A stretch of 64,000 bases of DNA from Streptomyces sp. RFCAC02 (GCF_004193175.1 NZ_SAUH01000001.1:434001-498000); one strand, 5' to 3'; positions 17,510-26,517 are shown, numbered from the stretch's first letter. Program-made: numbers and translations. The notes: generated from the letters alone by a model not told the origin.

Positions 17510-17522
17510 TAACTTATGGGGT
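17510..17522 (+). promoter_or_regulatory. -10 box placing the 17523 gene on a near-leaderless transcript
   Basis: TAACTT at 17510-17515 fits TANNNT and would start transcription at about 17522, one base before the ATG at 17523. There is no usable Shine-Dalgarno; GGGG at 17517-17520 is too close. No clear -35 is seen. Confidence 0.4.
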
Positions 17523-18152
17523 ATGACCTCCCCGCGCCCTTACGGTGGTGGCTACACGTCACCGTCGTTCGCTGACACCCCCATCTACGACAGGCTGGTG
17601 GCCGAGCGGGGAACCCCGCAGATCGCCCCCATCCGTGTCCCGGCGGCGTACGAGCCCATGGGGTTCCCGAACGCGGCCCCCCAGCCCGCGCTGCCCGCCC
17701 TGCCGGCGCTGCCGTCAGGACCGTCGTCCCCCACCTACCAGCAGCCCGGCGGGTACACCGGCTACCAGGCCACGCCCGTCCGGCAGCAGCTCCCCGCGCC
17801 CGCGCCGGCCGCGCAGGCTCCCGGGGGCTACTTCCCGCAGCAGACGGCACCGGCACGCCCGCAGTTCCCGGGCGGCCCGGGCCCCGGCGTCCCCCAGCCG
17901 CACGTGCCGCAGCAGATGCGGCCGGCGGCACCGCGCCCGGCGGCACCGCGGCCGTACCCCGGCGCGTTCCAGCAGCCGCAGCCGCAGCCGCAGCACCAGG
18001 AGCGGATGCCGGGTCAGGGTCCCGGCGGCTACCAGACGCAGGCGGCCGGCCAGAGCCCCTACCTGGCGCCCGCGCAGCCCCAGCCGCAGCATCAGCCCCA
18101 GCACCAGTACCCGTCCCCCGGTTACTGGTCGGAACCGGGGGCGGGCCACTAG
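17523..18152 (+). CDS. intrinsically disordered Pro/Gln/Gly-rich hypothetical protein
   Basis: 209 aa. Residues 1-48 are conserved-looking (YGGGY..., DTPIYDRLVAERGTPQIAPI, VPAAYEPMGF); the rest is low complexity, with LPALPALP, PAAPRPAAPRP and QPQPQPQHQ/QPQHQPQHQ repeats and many Gly-Tyr pairs. It resembles a conserved Streptomyces family (possibly DUF6643) of unknown function. No signal peptide or membrane segment. It converges on the first encapsulin gene, with a strong bidirectional hairpin between them. Family-2 encapsulin cargo is loaded through disordered Pro/Gly/Ala-rich segments, so a partner role in the shell is possible but only an inference from position and composition. Confidence 0.8.
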   Translation: MTSPRPYGGGYTSPSFADTPIYDRLVAERGTPQIAPIRVPAAYEPMGFPNAAPQPALPALPALPSGPSSPTYQQPGGYTGYQATPVRQQLPAPAPAAQAPGGYFPQQTAPARPQFPGGPGPGVPQPHVPQQMRPAAPRPAAPRPYPGAFQQPQPQPQHQERMPGQGPGGYQTQAAGQSPYLAPAQPQPQHQPQHQYPSPGYWSEPGAGH

Positions 18153-18155
18153 CGG

Positions 18156-18190
18156 CCACCGGGCGCGCCGCGCGGGCGCGCGGACGGTGG
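18156..18190. terminator. bidirectional hairpin between convergent genes
   Basis: Outer arms CCACCG (18156-18161) and CGGTGG (18185-18190) enclose inner arms GCGCGCC (18163-18169) and GGCGCGC (18175-18181). The stem sits in the 38-bp gap between the convergent 17523 gene and the first encapsulin gene. There is no T tract, as is usual for high-GC terminators. Confidence 0.65.
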
Positions 18191-19579
18191 TCAGATCTCC
18201 ACGTCCTCCAGGATGCCGAGGGCGTCGGGGACCAGGACGGCCGCGGAGAAGTAGGCGCTCACCAGGTAGGAGATGACGGCCTGGTCGTTGATGCCCATGA
18301 AGCGCACGTTCAGGCTGGGCTGGTACTCGTCCGGGATGCCCGTCTGGTGCAGTCCGACGACGCCCTGGTTCTCCTGCCCGGTGCGCAGGGCCAGGACCGA
18401 GCTGGTGCCCTCGGGCGTGACGGGGATCTTGTTGCACGGCAGGATCGGGATGCCCCGCCAGGCCCGCACCGCGGAGCCCTCGAACTCGACGGTGGCGGGG
18501 TAGATCCCGCGCGCGTTCCACTCGCGGCCGATGGCGGCGATGGTGAGCGGGTGGGCGAGCAGGTACTGCGTCTTGCGGCGCCGGGAGATCAGCTCGTCGA
18601 GGTCGTCGGGCGTGGGCGGCCCGCCCCGGGTGTGGAGGCGCTGGCGGACGTCCGCGTTGTGGAGGAGGCCGAACCCGGGGTTGTTCACCATCTCGTGCTC
18701 CTGCCGCTCACGCAGGGCCTCGACGGTGAGCCGGAGCTGCTCCTCGACCTGGTTCATCGGCTCGTTGTAGAGGTCGGCGACGCGCGAGTGGACCCGCAGG
18801 ACGGTCTGCGCGACGCTCAGCTCGTACTCGCGGGGCGCCAGTTCGTAGTCCACGAACGTGCCCGGCAGCACCGGCTCGCCGCTGTGGCCCGAGGCCAGTT
18901 CGATCGCCGCCTCGCCGCGCCGGTTCTGGCGGGGCACGGGGCGGGCGGCGACACCGTCGAGGTGGGCACGCAGTCCCGGGGAGCGCTCGGCGACGGCGGA
19001 GACGGCGTCCAGGGGCAGGGCGAGCACGGTGCAGCGCGTGCGGGCGGTGAGGGTGTGCGGCCACTCGGCGGTGCCGCCGGCGGTCAGGGCGCGGTCGCCG
19101 TCGAAGTCGCCGTCGGCGAGGACACCGAGGCTGCGTTCGGCGTCGTACGGGCCGGGCGCGAGGCGCTGGACCTTGCCGTGGGCGATGAGGACGACCTCGG
19201 TCACGCGGGTGCCGAGGGCGGCGATGACGTCGCCCGGCGCGTACTCGCGCTGGACGCAGCGCTCGGCCAGGGCGGCGAGCGCGTCGGCCTCGTCGAAGCC
19301 CTGGAGCGCCGGGAGTTCGGTCAGCTCGGCGGGGATGACGGACACCTGGGTGCCGGTGCTGACGAACTCGACACGGCCGTTGCCGAGGGTGTGGGTGAGG
19401 CGCCGGTTCACGCGGAAGGTGCCGCCGGACACCTGGACCCAGGGGAGGATCTCGAGCAGCCACCGGGAGGAGACCGCCTGCATCTGTGGCGGGGTCTTGG
19501 TGGTGGTGGCGAGATTGCGGGCTGCGGCGGTGTCCAGGCTGGACAGGGGCTGCCGGTCGTCGGTGGGCTGGGCGTTCAC
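18191..19579 (-). CDS. family 2B encapsulin shell protein (EshA/SrpI-like), copy 1
   Basis: 462 aa from the GTG at 19579 with GGAAGG upstream. The N-arm and first shell segment ([35 protein letters not shown]) run to about residue 85. A cyclic-nucleotide-binding-like domain is inserted at about 95-215 ([23 protein letters not shown]). The HK97-type shell resumes at [20 protein letters not shown] and ends ILEDVEI. This architecture defines family 2B encapsulins, which build 20-30 nm protein compartments; EshA of Streptomyces is a member. The GE...RTAA phosphate cassette of true cAMP receptors is not conserved here, so nucleotide binding is doubtful. It lies downstream of a second shell gene; no usual terpene-cyclase cargo is adjacent. 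Confidence 0.93.
   Translation of the reverse strand: MNAQPTDDRQPLSSLDTAAARNLATTTKTPPQMQAVSSRWLLEILPWVQVSGGTFRVNRRLTHTLGNGRVEFVSTGTQVSVIPAELTELPALQGFDEADALAALAERCVQREYAPGDVIAALGTRVTEVVLIAHGKVQRLAPGPYDAERSLGVLADGDFDGDRALTAGGTAEWPHTLTARTRCTVLALPLDAVSAVAERSPGLRAHLDGVAARPVPRQNRRGEAAIELASGHSGEPVLPGTFVDYELAPREYELSVAQTVLRVHSRVADLYNEPMNQVEEQLRLTVEALRERQEHEMVNNPGFGLLHNADVRQRLHTRGGPPTPDDLDELISRRRKTQYLLAHPLTIAAIGREWNARGIYPATVEFEGSAVRAWRGIPILPCNKIPVTPEGTSSVLALRTGQENQGVVGLHQTGIPDEYQPSLNVRFMGINDQAVISYLVSAYFSAAVLVPDALGILEDVEI
18631..18895 (-). repeat. 265-bp tract nearly identical to 20229-20493
   Basis: Compared base by base, this tract in encapsulin copy 1 aligns without gaps to 20229-20493 in copy 2 (offset 1598) and shows 4 mismatches, about 98.5% identity, while the flanking inserted domains are strongly diverged. 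The tract encodes the shell segment from about [20 protein letters not shown] to [12 protein letters not shown]. Confidence 0.9.
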
Positions 19580-19614
19580 TCGGTGTGCCTTCCAGGGGGA
19601 ACAGGATGGTTCTT

Positions 19615-19654
19615 CCGCCGGGCACCGGAGAAAAGGGGAAACGGTGCCCGGCGG
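19615..19654 (-). terminator. 13-bp perfect intercistronic hairpin before encapsulin copy 1
   Basis: CCGCCGGGCACCG (19615-19627) and CGGTGCCCGGCGG (19642-19654) are perfect 13-base arms around a 14-base A/G-rich (leftward transcript: U/C-rich) loop. It lies 36 bp upstream of the copy 1 GTG and about 130 bp after the copy 2 stop. It could terminate part of the transcription from copy 2 or stabilise the downstream mRNA, changing the ratio of the two shell proteins. No T tract follows closely. Confidence 0.6.
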
Positions 19655-19782
19655 CGCGAGGGGTCATCGGCCGGTGGCCGTCGCGGTGGAATGCCGCACG
19701 GTGGTTCCGGACGGCGATTCCGCGCGACTCGATCGAATGACCGAACGCTTCTCGTACGTTTGCGCGACGGAAAGCGCGGGCG

Positions 19783-21192
19783 TCACAGCCCGATTTCGAC
19801 GTCCTCCAGAATGCCGAGGGCGTCGGGCACGAGCACGGCGGCGGAGAAGTAGGCGCTGACCAGATAGGACATGACGGCCTGGTCGTTCACGCCCATGAAG
19901 CGGACGGACAGCCCGGGCTCGTACTCGTCCGGGATACCGGTGCGGTGCAGCCCGACGACGCCCTGCTTCCCCGCGGTGCGCAGCGCCATGATGGAGCTGG
20001 TGCCCTCGGGCGTGACCGGGATCTTGTCGCACGGCAGCACGGGCACGCCGCGCCAGGACGGGACCGCGTGCCCCGACAGCTCGACGGTGCCGGGGTAGAG
20101 GCCGCGGCTGCTGCACTCGCGCCCGAACGCGGCGATGGCGCGCGGGTGGGCGAGGATGACGCCCGGCTCCTTCCAGACGGCGGCGAGGAGGTCGTCGAGG
20201 TCGTCGGGCGTGGGCGGGCCGGTGCGCGTGTGGAGGCGCTGGCGGACGTCCGCGTTGTGGAGGAGGCCGAACCCGGGGTTGTTCACCATCTCGTGCTCCT
20301 GGCGCTCGCGCAGGGCCTCGACGGTGAGCCGGAGCTGCTCCTCGACCTGGTTCATGGGGTCGTTGTAGAGGTCGGCGACGCGCGAGTGGACCCGCAGGAC
20401 GGTCTGCGCGACGCTCAGCTCGTACTCGCGGGGCGCCAGTTCGTAGTCCACGAACGTGCCCGGCAGCACCGGCTCGCCGCTGTGGCCCGAGGCGAGGGCG
20501 ATGGCGGCCTCACCTGCGGCGTTGCGGGGCGCGGCGGCCGCGCTGCGGGCGGCGGCGAGGTGGGCGGCGAGGCCGGGTTCCGCGGCGGCGAGGTCGCGCA
20601 GGGCGGCGAGGTCGGCGGTGAGGACGGTGCCGCTGGTGAGGGCGACCAGGCTGTGCGGCCATACGCCGGCGTCGTCGGCGGTGAGGATCCAGTCGCCGTA
20701 GAACTCGCCGCCGCCCAGGACGCCGTGCGCCGTCTCGGCGTCGTACGGTCCCGGGGCGCGGCGTTCGACCTTGCCGTGGGCGACGACCACGACCCGGTCG
20801 GCCGGGTCGCCGGCCCGCGTCAGCGCGTCGCCGGGGCGCACCTCGTGCTGGGTGAAGGCGGCGGCGAACCGTTCCAGCACGGCGGTGTCCGCGTACCCGG
20901 CGAGGGCCGGCAGCTCGCCGAGTTCGGCGGGGATGATGCGGATGTCCTGGCCGGTCGAGACGAATTCGACGCGCCCGTTGCCGAGGGTGTGGGTGAGGCG
21001 CCGGTTCACGCGGAAGGTGCCGCCGGAGACCTGCGTCCAGGGCAGGACGCGCAGCAGCCAGCGGGAGCTGATGCCCTGCATCTGGGGCGGCGTCTTGGTG
21101 GTGGTCGCCAGATTCCGCGCCGCCGCCGTGGTGAGGCTCAACGGGTGTTCGGCCACCGCGTTTTCGGGCGTCGGCTCGGTCGAAGTCGTCAT
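19783..21192 (-). CDS. family 2B encapsulin shell protein (EshA/SrpI-like), copy 2
   Basis: 469 aa from ATG 21192; a TTG five codons upstream is an alternative and neither has a convincing Shine-Dalgarno. Same architecture as copy 1: N-arm with [15 protein letters not shown], shell segment, a nucleotide-binding-like insert at about 105-230 ([20 protein letters not shown] in part, [18 protein letters not shown]), then [20 protein letters not shown] to ILEDVEIGL. The shell parts are nearly identical to copy 1, but the insert is well diverged, so the two subunits probably have the same contacts but different outer faces. The order is copy 2 then copy 1, read leftward, with 203 bp between. A good sigma-70-type promoter lies upstream (21250-21278). 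Confidence 0.93.
   Translation of the reverse strand: MTTSTEPTPENAVAEHPLSLTTAAARNLATTTKTPPQMQGISSRWLLRVLPWTQVSGGTFRVNRRLTHTLGNGRVEFVSTGQDIRIIPAELGELPALAGYADTAVLERFAAAFTQHEVRPGDALTRAGDPADRVVVVAHGKVERRAPGPYDAETAHGVLGGGEFYGDWILTADDAGVWPHSLVALTSGTVLTADLAALRDLAAAEPGLAAHLAAARSAAAAPRNAAGEAAIALASGHSGEPVLPGTFVDYELAPREYELSVAQTVLRVHSRVADLYNDPMNQVEEQLRLTVEALRERQEHEMVNNPGFGLLHNADVRQRLHTRTGPPTPDDLDDLLAAVWKEPGVILAHPRAIAAFGRECSSRGLYPGTVELSGHAVPSWRGVPVLPCDKIPVTPEGTSSIMALRTAGKQGVVGLHRTGIPDEYEPGLSVRFMGVNDQAVMSYLVSAYFSAAVLVPDALGILEDVEIGL
20229..20493 (-). repeat. 265-bp tract nearly identical to 18631-18895
   Basis: Partner of the tract in encapsulin copy 1. Only 4 of 265 bases differ and there are no gaps; the differences cluster in two pairs. 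A shorter identical stretch of more than 50 bases also joins the two genes near their 5' ends (starting about 19378 and 20976). Confidence 0.9.
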
Positions 21193-21249
21193 GGGTCGTG
21201 CCGCCAATCACAGGTGTTTCTCAGGCCATTCGGGGGAGTTCCCGCGTTG

Positions 21250-21278
21250 AAACTAGAGGTTGGCCGGAAGGGGGGCAA
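21250..21278 (-). promoter_or_regulatory. sigma-70-type promoter of the encapsulin pair
   Basis: On the minus strand TTGCCC (21273-21278) and TAGTTT (21250-21255) are spaced by exactly 17 bases, predicting a start near 21243 and a leader of about 50 nt before the ATG at 21192. The surrounding region is notably less GC-rich than the genes. Confidence 0.55.
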
Positions 21279-21371
21279 TCACCCGAAAGAGCGGTCAACT
21301 CATGGATTTATCAAGGGAATTACTGGGTAACGCCGCGTAACGCCCGTTCGTCGAGCACGGACGGCGATCGA

Positions 21372-21399
21372 TTGATGACCGCACGTGACGGTCTATGGT
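21372..21399 (+). promoter_or_regulatory. candidate promoter and palindrome upstream of the beta-helix/AAA gene
   Basis: TTGATG (21372-21377) and TATGGT (21394-21399) are 16 bases apart. The spacer holds an inverted repeat GACCG-N7-CGGTC (21377-21381 and 21389-21393) around CACGTGA. The leader to the ATG at 21565 would be about 160 nt. GGGTAA at 21325-21330 could be an alternative stress-sigma -10. Weak evidence. Confidence 0.35.
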
Positions 21400-21564
21400 G
21401 AGGTGGCGCGCAGGCGCGTGAGCGGAGCGTGGAGGCATCCGCGGGGGCGCGCACGGAGAGGTACCGCGCCGGTCATTCGATCGGCCCGCAGCACGCTACG
21501 GTGGAGCGGCCAGACGCGCTCATCGCGCGCGCAGTCGTCGCACGAGGTTGGGGCACAACGGTCC

Positions 21565-24009
21565 ATGACTCAGGGCTCGGTCCAGGTGACACACACCGGT
21601 ACGGGACGATGGCGGCGCAGGACCGCCGTCTACAGCACGGTCACCGAAGCCCTGGCCGCCGCCGCCGACGGCGATGTGCTCGTCCTCGCGCCCGGCACCT
21701 ACCGCGAGAACCTCGTGATCGAACAGTCCGTCACCCTGCGCGGCCCCGCCGACGACCGGGACGGCCCCGCGCGGATCGCACCGCTGGACGGCGTACCGCT
21801 GACCGTGCGCGGCTCGGCCACCGTACGGCACCTGCGGATCGAGGGCCAGGACACGACGGCGCCGGCCGTGCTCGTCGAGAACTCCATGCCCGAGCTGATC
21901 GGCCTGCGGGTGCACACGGCGTCGGCCTCGGGGATGGAGGTGCGCGCGGGCGCGCGCCCCACCGTGCGGCAGTGCTCGGTGAGCAACCCCACGGGGACCG
22001 GCGTCAGTGTCGGGGACGGCGCGGGAGGCCTGTTCGAGGAGTGCGAGATCGCCGAGTCGGGGCAGCCGGGCGTGGCCGTGCGCGGCGCGGCGCACCTGCG
22101 TCTCGAGCGGTGCACGGTCCGGCGCGCGCGGGGCGCCGGCCTGTCCGTGACCGGTGACGGTTCCGCGGTCGACGCGGTGCACTGCCGCATCGAGGACGTC
22201 CGGGGCACGGGCGTGCGGCTCGCGGAGCGGGCCACCGCGCACCTCACGGAGTGCCGGGTCGCCGAGACGACGGGCGACGGCGTCTGCCTCGACTCCGAGG
22301 CGGTGCTCACGCTGACCGACAGCGAGGTCACCGACATCCCGGAGAACGCGATCGACCTGCGGTCCCGTTCGGTCCTCACCCTCGTCCGCACCGCCGTGCA
22401 CCGCTTCGGGCGCAACGGCATGTCCGTCTGGGACCCGGGCACCCACGCCGACGCGCACGACTGCGAGATCCACGGCAGCACCGGGGACTACCCGGCGGTG
22501 TGGGTCAGCGACGGCGCGACGGCCGTCCTGGAGTCCTGCCGGGTGCGCGACGTGCCGGACGCCCTGTTCGTGCTGGACGCGGGGTCGCGCGCCGACCTGG
22601 TGGACAGCGAGGTCGACGACGTGCGCGGCTCGGCCGTCTCGGTCAGCGACGGTGCGACGGCCCGGCTCGACGCCTGCCGGATACGGCGGGTCGGGACGGG
22701 CGCCTGGTTCCGCGACGCCGGCAGCGGCGGCACGGTGACGGGCTGCACCGTCGAGGAGGCGCGGACGGCGTTCATCGTCACGAAGGAGGCCGACCCGGCG
22801 GTCGAGGAGTGCGTGATCACCTCGCCGGGCGAGGCCGGCGTGTACGTGTCGGCGGGCGGCAGGGGGCGGTTCACGCGCTGCCGGATCACCGGCTCGGCCG
22901 GGTACGGCTTCCACGTCATCGACGGCTGCCGCACGGAGCTGAACCGCTGCCGCACGGAGCGGTGCGCGCGCGGCGGGTACGTCTTCGCCGAGGACAGCCC
23001 GGTCCTGACGGACTGCCACAGCGACGAGGCGACGGCGCCGGGCGCCGACGCGCGGGAGCGCGCCGCGGAGGCCGCCGCGCTCGCGACCGTCCCGGCGCAG
23101 CGCGAGCCCGCCGTGGTGGCCGCCACCGTTCCGGCACCGGCGCCCGGCCGGCAGGACGCGGGCGCTGCGGCCGCACCGGCCGGCGGGGCGGACGGCACGC
23201 GTCCCTCGGACGAGGTACTGGCCGAACTGGAGTCCCTGGTCGGTCTGGACACGGTGAAGCGCGAGGTCCGCGCCCTCATCGACATGATCGAGGTCGGCCG
23301 GCGGCGTGCCCGGGCCGGCCTGAAGGCCGCGTCGGTGCGGCGCCACCTGGTGTTCACGGGCGCCCCCGGCACCGGCAAGACGACCGTGGCACGGCTGTAC
23401 GGCGAGATCCTCGCGTCCCTCGGCGTGCTGGAGCGCGGTCACCTGGTGGAGGTCTCCCGCGTCGACCTGGTGGGCGAGCACATCGGGTCCACGGCGATCC
23501 GTACCCAGGAGGCGTTCGACCGGGCGCGGGGCGGTGTGCTGTTCATCGACGAGGCGTACGCCCTCTCCCCCGAGGACGCCGGGCGGGACTTCGGGCGCGA
23601 GGCCATCGACACGCTGGTGAAACTGATGGAGGACCACCGCGAAGCGGTCGTCGTCATCGTCGCCGGGTACACGGCCGAGATGGAACGGTTCCTCGCCGTG
23701 AACCCGGGCGTGGCCTCCCGCTTCTCCCGCACGATCACCTTCGGCGACTACTCCCCCGAGGAACTGCTCAGCATCGTGACGCAGCAGGCCGGCGACCAGG
23801 AGTACGACCTCGGCGAGGGCACGCGGGACGCGTTGCTGAAGTACTTCACCGCCCTCGACCGCGGCCCGTCGTTCGGCAACGGGCGCACGGCGCGGCAGAC
23901 GTTCGAGGCGATGGTGGAACGGCACGCCGGCCGGGTCGCGCGGCTCGCGGATCCGAGCACCGAGGATCTGTCCCTGCTCTTCCCCGACGACCTGCCGCCG
24001 CTGCGCTGA
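21565..24009 (+). CDS. right-handed beta-helix repeat protein fused to a CbxX/CfqX AAA+ ATPase
   Basis: 814 aa from ATG 21565. Residues about 20-510 are parallel beta-helix repeats of 22-24 residues (VLVLAPGTYRENLVI, then many units with Cys before a polar turn, such as ECEIAESGQPGVAV). A linker of about 50 Ala/Pro-rich residues leads to a AAA+ domain at about 550-814: Walker A GAPGTGKTT near 599, Walker B VLFIDEAYAL near 657, sensor region IVAGYTAEM and the Arg-bearing NPGVASRFSRTI. The ATPase resembles EccA and rubisco-activase CbbX types, which remodel bound proteins. No signal peptide, so cytosolic. Divergent from the encapsulin pair; a shared role is possible by position only. Confidence 0.9.
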   Translation: MTQGSVQVTHTGTGRWRRRTAVYSTVTEALAAAADGDVLVLAPGTYRENLVIEQSVTLRGPADDRDGPARIAPLDGVPLTVRGSATVRHLRIEGQDTTAPAVLVENSMPELIGLRVHTASASGMEVRAGARPTVRQCSVSNPTGTGVSVGDGAGGLFEECEIAESGQPGVAVRGAAHLRLERCTVRRARGAGLSVTGDGSAVDAVHCRIEDVRGTGVRLAERATAHLTECRVAETTGDGVCLDSEAVLTLTDSEVTDIPENAIDLRSRSVLTLVRTAVHRFGRNGMSVWDPGTHADAHDCEIHGSTGDYPAVWVSDGATAVLESCRVRDVPDALFVLDAGSRADLVDSEVDDVRGSAVSVSDGATARLDACRIRRVGTGAWFRDAGSGGTVTGCTVEEARTAFIVTKEADPAVEECVITSPGEAGVYVSAGGRGRFTRCRITGSAGYGFHVIDGCRTELNRCRTERCARGGYVFAEDSPVLTDCHSDEATAPGADARERAAEAAALATVPAQREPAVVAATVPAPAPGRQDAGAAAAPAGGADGTRPSDEVLAELESLVGLDTVKREVRALIDMIEVGRRRARAGLKAASVRRHLVFTGAPGTGKTTVARLYGEILASLGVLERGHLVEVSRVDLVGEHIGSTAIRTQEAFDRARGGVLFIDEAYALSPEDAGRDFGREAIDTLVKLMEDHREAVVVIVAGYTAEMERFLAVNPGVASRFSRTITFGDYSPEELLSIVTQQAGDQEYDLGEGTRDALLKYFTALDRGPSFGNGRTARQTFEAMVERHAGRVARLADPSTEDLSLLFPDDLPPLR

Positions 24010-24025
24010 GGTCAGGGTCGTCCGC

Positions 24026-26383
24026 TCACGGACCGCCCGTGCCGGCGGGCCGGCCGCTGTCCGGCGCGGGCTGGCCCGGCAGCGGGATCGGCGGGGTGAC
24101 GCGGCGCCGCACGAGGCGGCGGAAGAGCGCGGCCCGTTCGGTGACGAACGCGGGGTCCTCCTGGTAGTCGCCGTGCCCGAGGACGGGTTCGGGGAGCGGG
24201 CGCAGGAGGTTGCGCCCGTAGAAGAGGGGGTCGGGCAGCGGCCCCTTGTCGACGGGGATCTGCTCCGGGCCGCCGAGGACGAGGACCGGGCCGCCGATGG
24301 GGTCGGTGGCCCGCCAGAGGTTGCGCCAGCAGGGGACGTCCTGGTGGAGGGAGCGCAGGGCCGCGGGTCCGAAGTAGGCGGGGAACCAGCGCCCGTACAG
24401 CCGCTCCAGCGGTGAGCCGTACGTCAGCATGCCCACGCGGGCACGGGTCGCGGCGTCGAGCTGCCAGACGGCGGCCGCGGCGAGGACGCTGCCCTGGGAG
24501 TGCCCCGAGATGATGAGGCGGCCCGACGTGGCGTCGACCCAGGTGCTCATGCGCCAGGACAGGTCGGGGATGGCGCGCTCGGCGTAGCAGGGCGGCGCGA
24601 ACGGGTGGGCGGCGCGCGGCCAGAACGTGCCGATGTCCCACAGGATGCCCACGGTCCTGCGGGCACCGCTGTCGCTGTAGGCGCGGCGGCCCACGGCGAG
24701 CAGCAGGATGACGCCCGCGCCCATCAGCCAGGACCCGAGCCCCTGGCAGATGTCCACCAGGGCGGCGGGGAACGCGGGCATGTCCTTGGCGAGTTCGGTC
24801 GGCGACTCGCCGGTGAGGGAGCCGCCGACCACGGCCATGCCGAGGACGAGGCAGGCGCCGGCGACCCAGCCGACGAGGGCGGGGGCGGAGTCGGTGAGCC
24901 GGGCGCGGGCGACGGACGTGGCGATGCGGGCGCTGCGTTCGCGCAGGGGGACACAGGTCTCGTCGGGGTACCGGTCGCGCACGCCGGGTGTGAGGTCGCG
25001 GGCCAGGCGCCGGGTGCGCAGCGCGGCGGCGGCGGCCAGGCAGACGACGACGGCGAGGACGACGGGGATCACGGCGGCCTCCCAGCTGAGGACGACGGGC
25101 GGCCCGGTGATGGCCGAGCCGTCCTCGCCGGGCGCGGCGGCCGGGTCGAGCCAGTCGGCGACGCGGTCGGCGATGCCGCCGGTGAGGATGCCGGCGAGGC
25201 CGCAGGCGAGCATGGCCACGGCCGGGCCGCCGAGCCCGTGGAGCGCGCCGCGTTCGCGGCGCGGGGTGTGCCGGTGCAGCCAGAAGGCGGTGAGGGCGAG
25301 CCCGACGACGAGGACGCCCTGCAGGATCATCAGCGCGGGGAAGGTGCCGCCGCCGGCCGGCAGCCTGCCGCCGCTGATCCACCGCGGCCGGTCCCAGGCG
25401 GTGTGGACGACGACCGCGGCGAGGAGCACGGCCGCGGCGGACGGGAGCAGGCGGGTCACGGGCGAGTCGGGGCGTTCGTCGGGTTCCTGCTCGATGTGTT
25501 CTGCCACGAACTGCTGGGCGACGACGACGCCCCAGCCGGCGACGGCGAGGACGAGGAGCGCGATGCCGGTGCCGTGCAGGACGGGGCTGCCGTACGCACT
25601 CGTGTCGAACGGCTCGGACGCGGCGAGCAGCGCGGTCGCGACGGTCAGCAGGGCGGCCGTCGTGTGGGAGGCGCGCAGCCGGGAGACGAGGCGGCGGCCG
25701 TACCAGAAGCCGGGCAGGCTGAGGGCGGCGCGCCGGCCGCCGTCGGGCCGGGGGCGGACGGGGGGCGAGGCGGACTCGTAGGCGCTCCAGGTCCGGTGGG
25801 AGAGCCACCACAGGAGGACGGCGAGGGCCGTGGGCAGCAGCGCGGCGAGGGCGAGGCGTCGCCCGGGTTGCGCCCACCAGCCTTCGCCGGACACCGGGTC
25901 GAGCCAGGACGCGCGGTCGGCGCACAGCGGCGATCCGGCGCACTGCCAGGCGATGAGGTCGAGCGCGACGACGCAGGCTCCGGCGGTCAACAGGACCGTG
26001 AGGCTGACGGCCGCGAGGCGGACGAGGATCGCGTAGAGCCGGTGGGCGTGGCGGGTGCCGCCGGGCGCGGTGGGGCACATCCAGTGCGCGAGGTTGACGA
26101 TCATGAAGGGCAGGAGAAGGAGCCACAGGGCGCGCGCGCCGTTCCCCGAGGTGAGGCCGGACCAGCAGTACGCCTCGCGCAGGGGGCGCTCGTCGTCCCA
26201 GGGGCGGTCGTCCGTGTCGTCGGTGCTGCGGTGCAGGCTCGCGGTGCCGTCGCCGGTGACGCGGGCGGTCCAGGCGGACTCCAGCATGGCCTGGGGGGTG
26301 GTGCCGCCGACACCGTGCACGAGGAGTTCGACGGCGGGGTCGGGCGGCGGGACGGTGCTTGCGGTCTCGTCGGCGGTTCCCAT
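24026..26383 (-). CDS. polytopic membrane protein with split alpha/beta-hydrolase (lipase-like) domain
   Basis: 785 aa. The first 30 residues contain VELLVHGVGGTTP, an oxyanion-type HG motif. About ten hydrophobic segments follow between residues 70 and 570. The C-terminal cytosolic part has the nucleophile elbow LIISGHSQGSVLA near residue 624, an Asp in ATDPIGGPV near 690 and a His in LGHGDYQEDP near 735, so a lipase-like triad is complete. The hydrolase fold is therefore apparently split by the membrane domain. ATG at 26383 has GGGGGA upstream. Homologues are common in Streptomyces but of unknown function; a lipid or prenyl ester substrate in the membrane is a guess. Converges on the beta-helix/AAA gene with a 16-bp gap. 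Confidence 0.85.
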   Translation of the reverse strand: MGTADETASTVPPPDPAVELLVHGVGGTTPQAMLESAWTARVTGDGTASLHRSTDDTDDRPWDDERPLREAYCWSGLTSGNGARALWLLLLPFMIVNLAHWMCPTAPGGTRHAHRLYAILVRLAAVSLTVLLTAGACVVALDLIAWQCAGSPLCADRASWLDPVSGEGWWAQPGRRLALAALLPTALAVLLWWLSHRTWSAYESASPPVRPRPDGGRRAALSLPGFWYGRRLVSRLRASHTTAALLTVATALLAASEPFDTSAYGSPVLHGTGIALLVLAVAGWGVVVAQQFVAEHIEQEPDERPDSPVTRLLPSAAAVLLAAVVVHTAWDRPRWISGGRLPAGGGTFPALMILQGVLVVGLALTAFWLHRHTPRRERGALHGLGGPAVAMLACGLAGILTGGIADRVADWLDPAAAPGEDGSAITGPPVVLSWEAAVIPVVLAVVVCLAAAAALRTRRLARDLTPGVRDRYPDETCVPLRERSARIATSVARARLTDSAPALVGWVAGACLVLGMAVVGGSLTGESPTELAKDMPAFPAALVDICQGLGSWLMGAGVILLLAVGRRAYSDSGARRTVGILWDIGTFWPRAAHPFAPPCYAERAIPDLSWRMSTWVDATSGRLIISGHSQGSVLAAAAVWQLDAATRARVGMLTYGSPLERLYGRWFPAYFGPAALRSLHQDVPCWRNLWRATDPIGGPVLVLGGPEQIPVDKGPLPDPLFYGRNLLRPLPEPVLGHGDYQEDPAFVTERAALFRRLVRRRVTPPIPLPGQPAPDSGRPAGTGGP

Positions 26384-26517
26384 GCGGTGTCCCCCGGGTT
26401 CGCTGGCTGCTCCTGCTCTGTGTCTCTCCGTTGCCAACGACCGCGAACCGTCCACGGTGGACGGAAGTTGGGCGTGCGAGGATGACCCCCGGCGAGTCGA
26501 GGGAGGCGGGAGGTCTT

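Noticed and set aside
18191..21192. Second encapsulin copy as an assembly duplication
   Set aside because: The inserted domains and gene ends are strongly diverged, so the copies are real paralogues.
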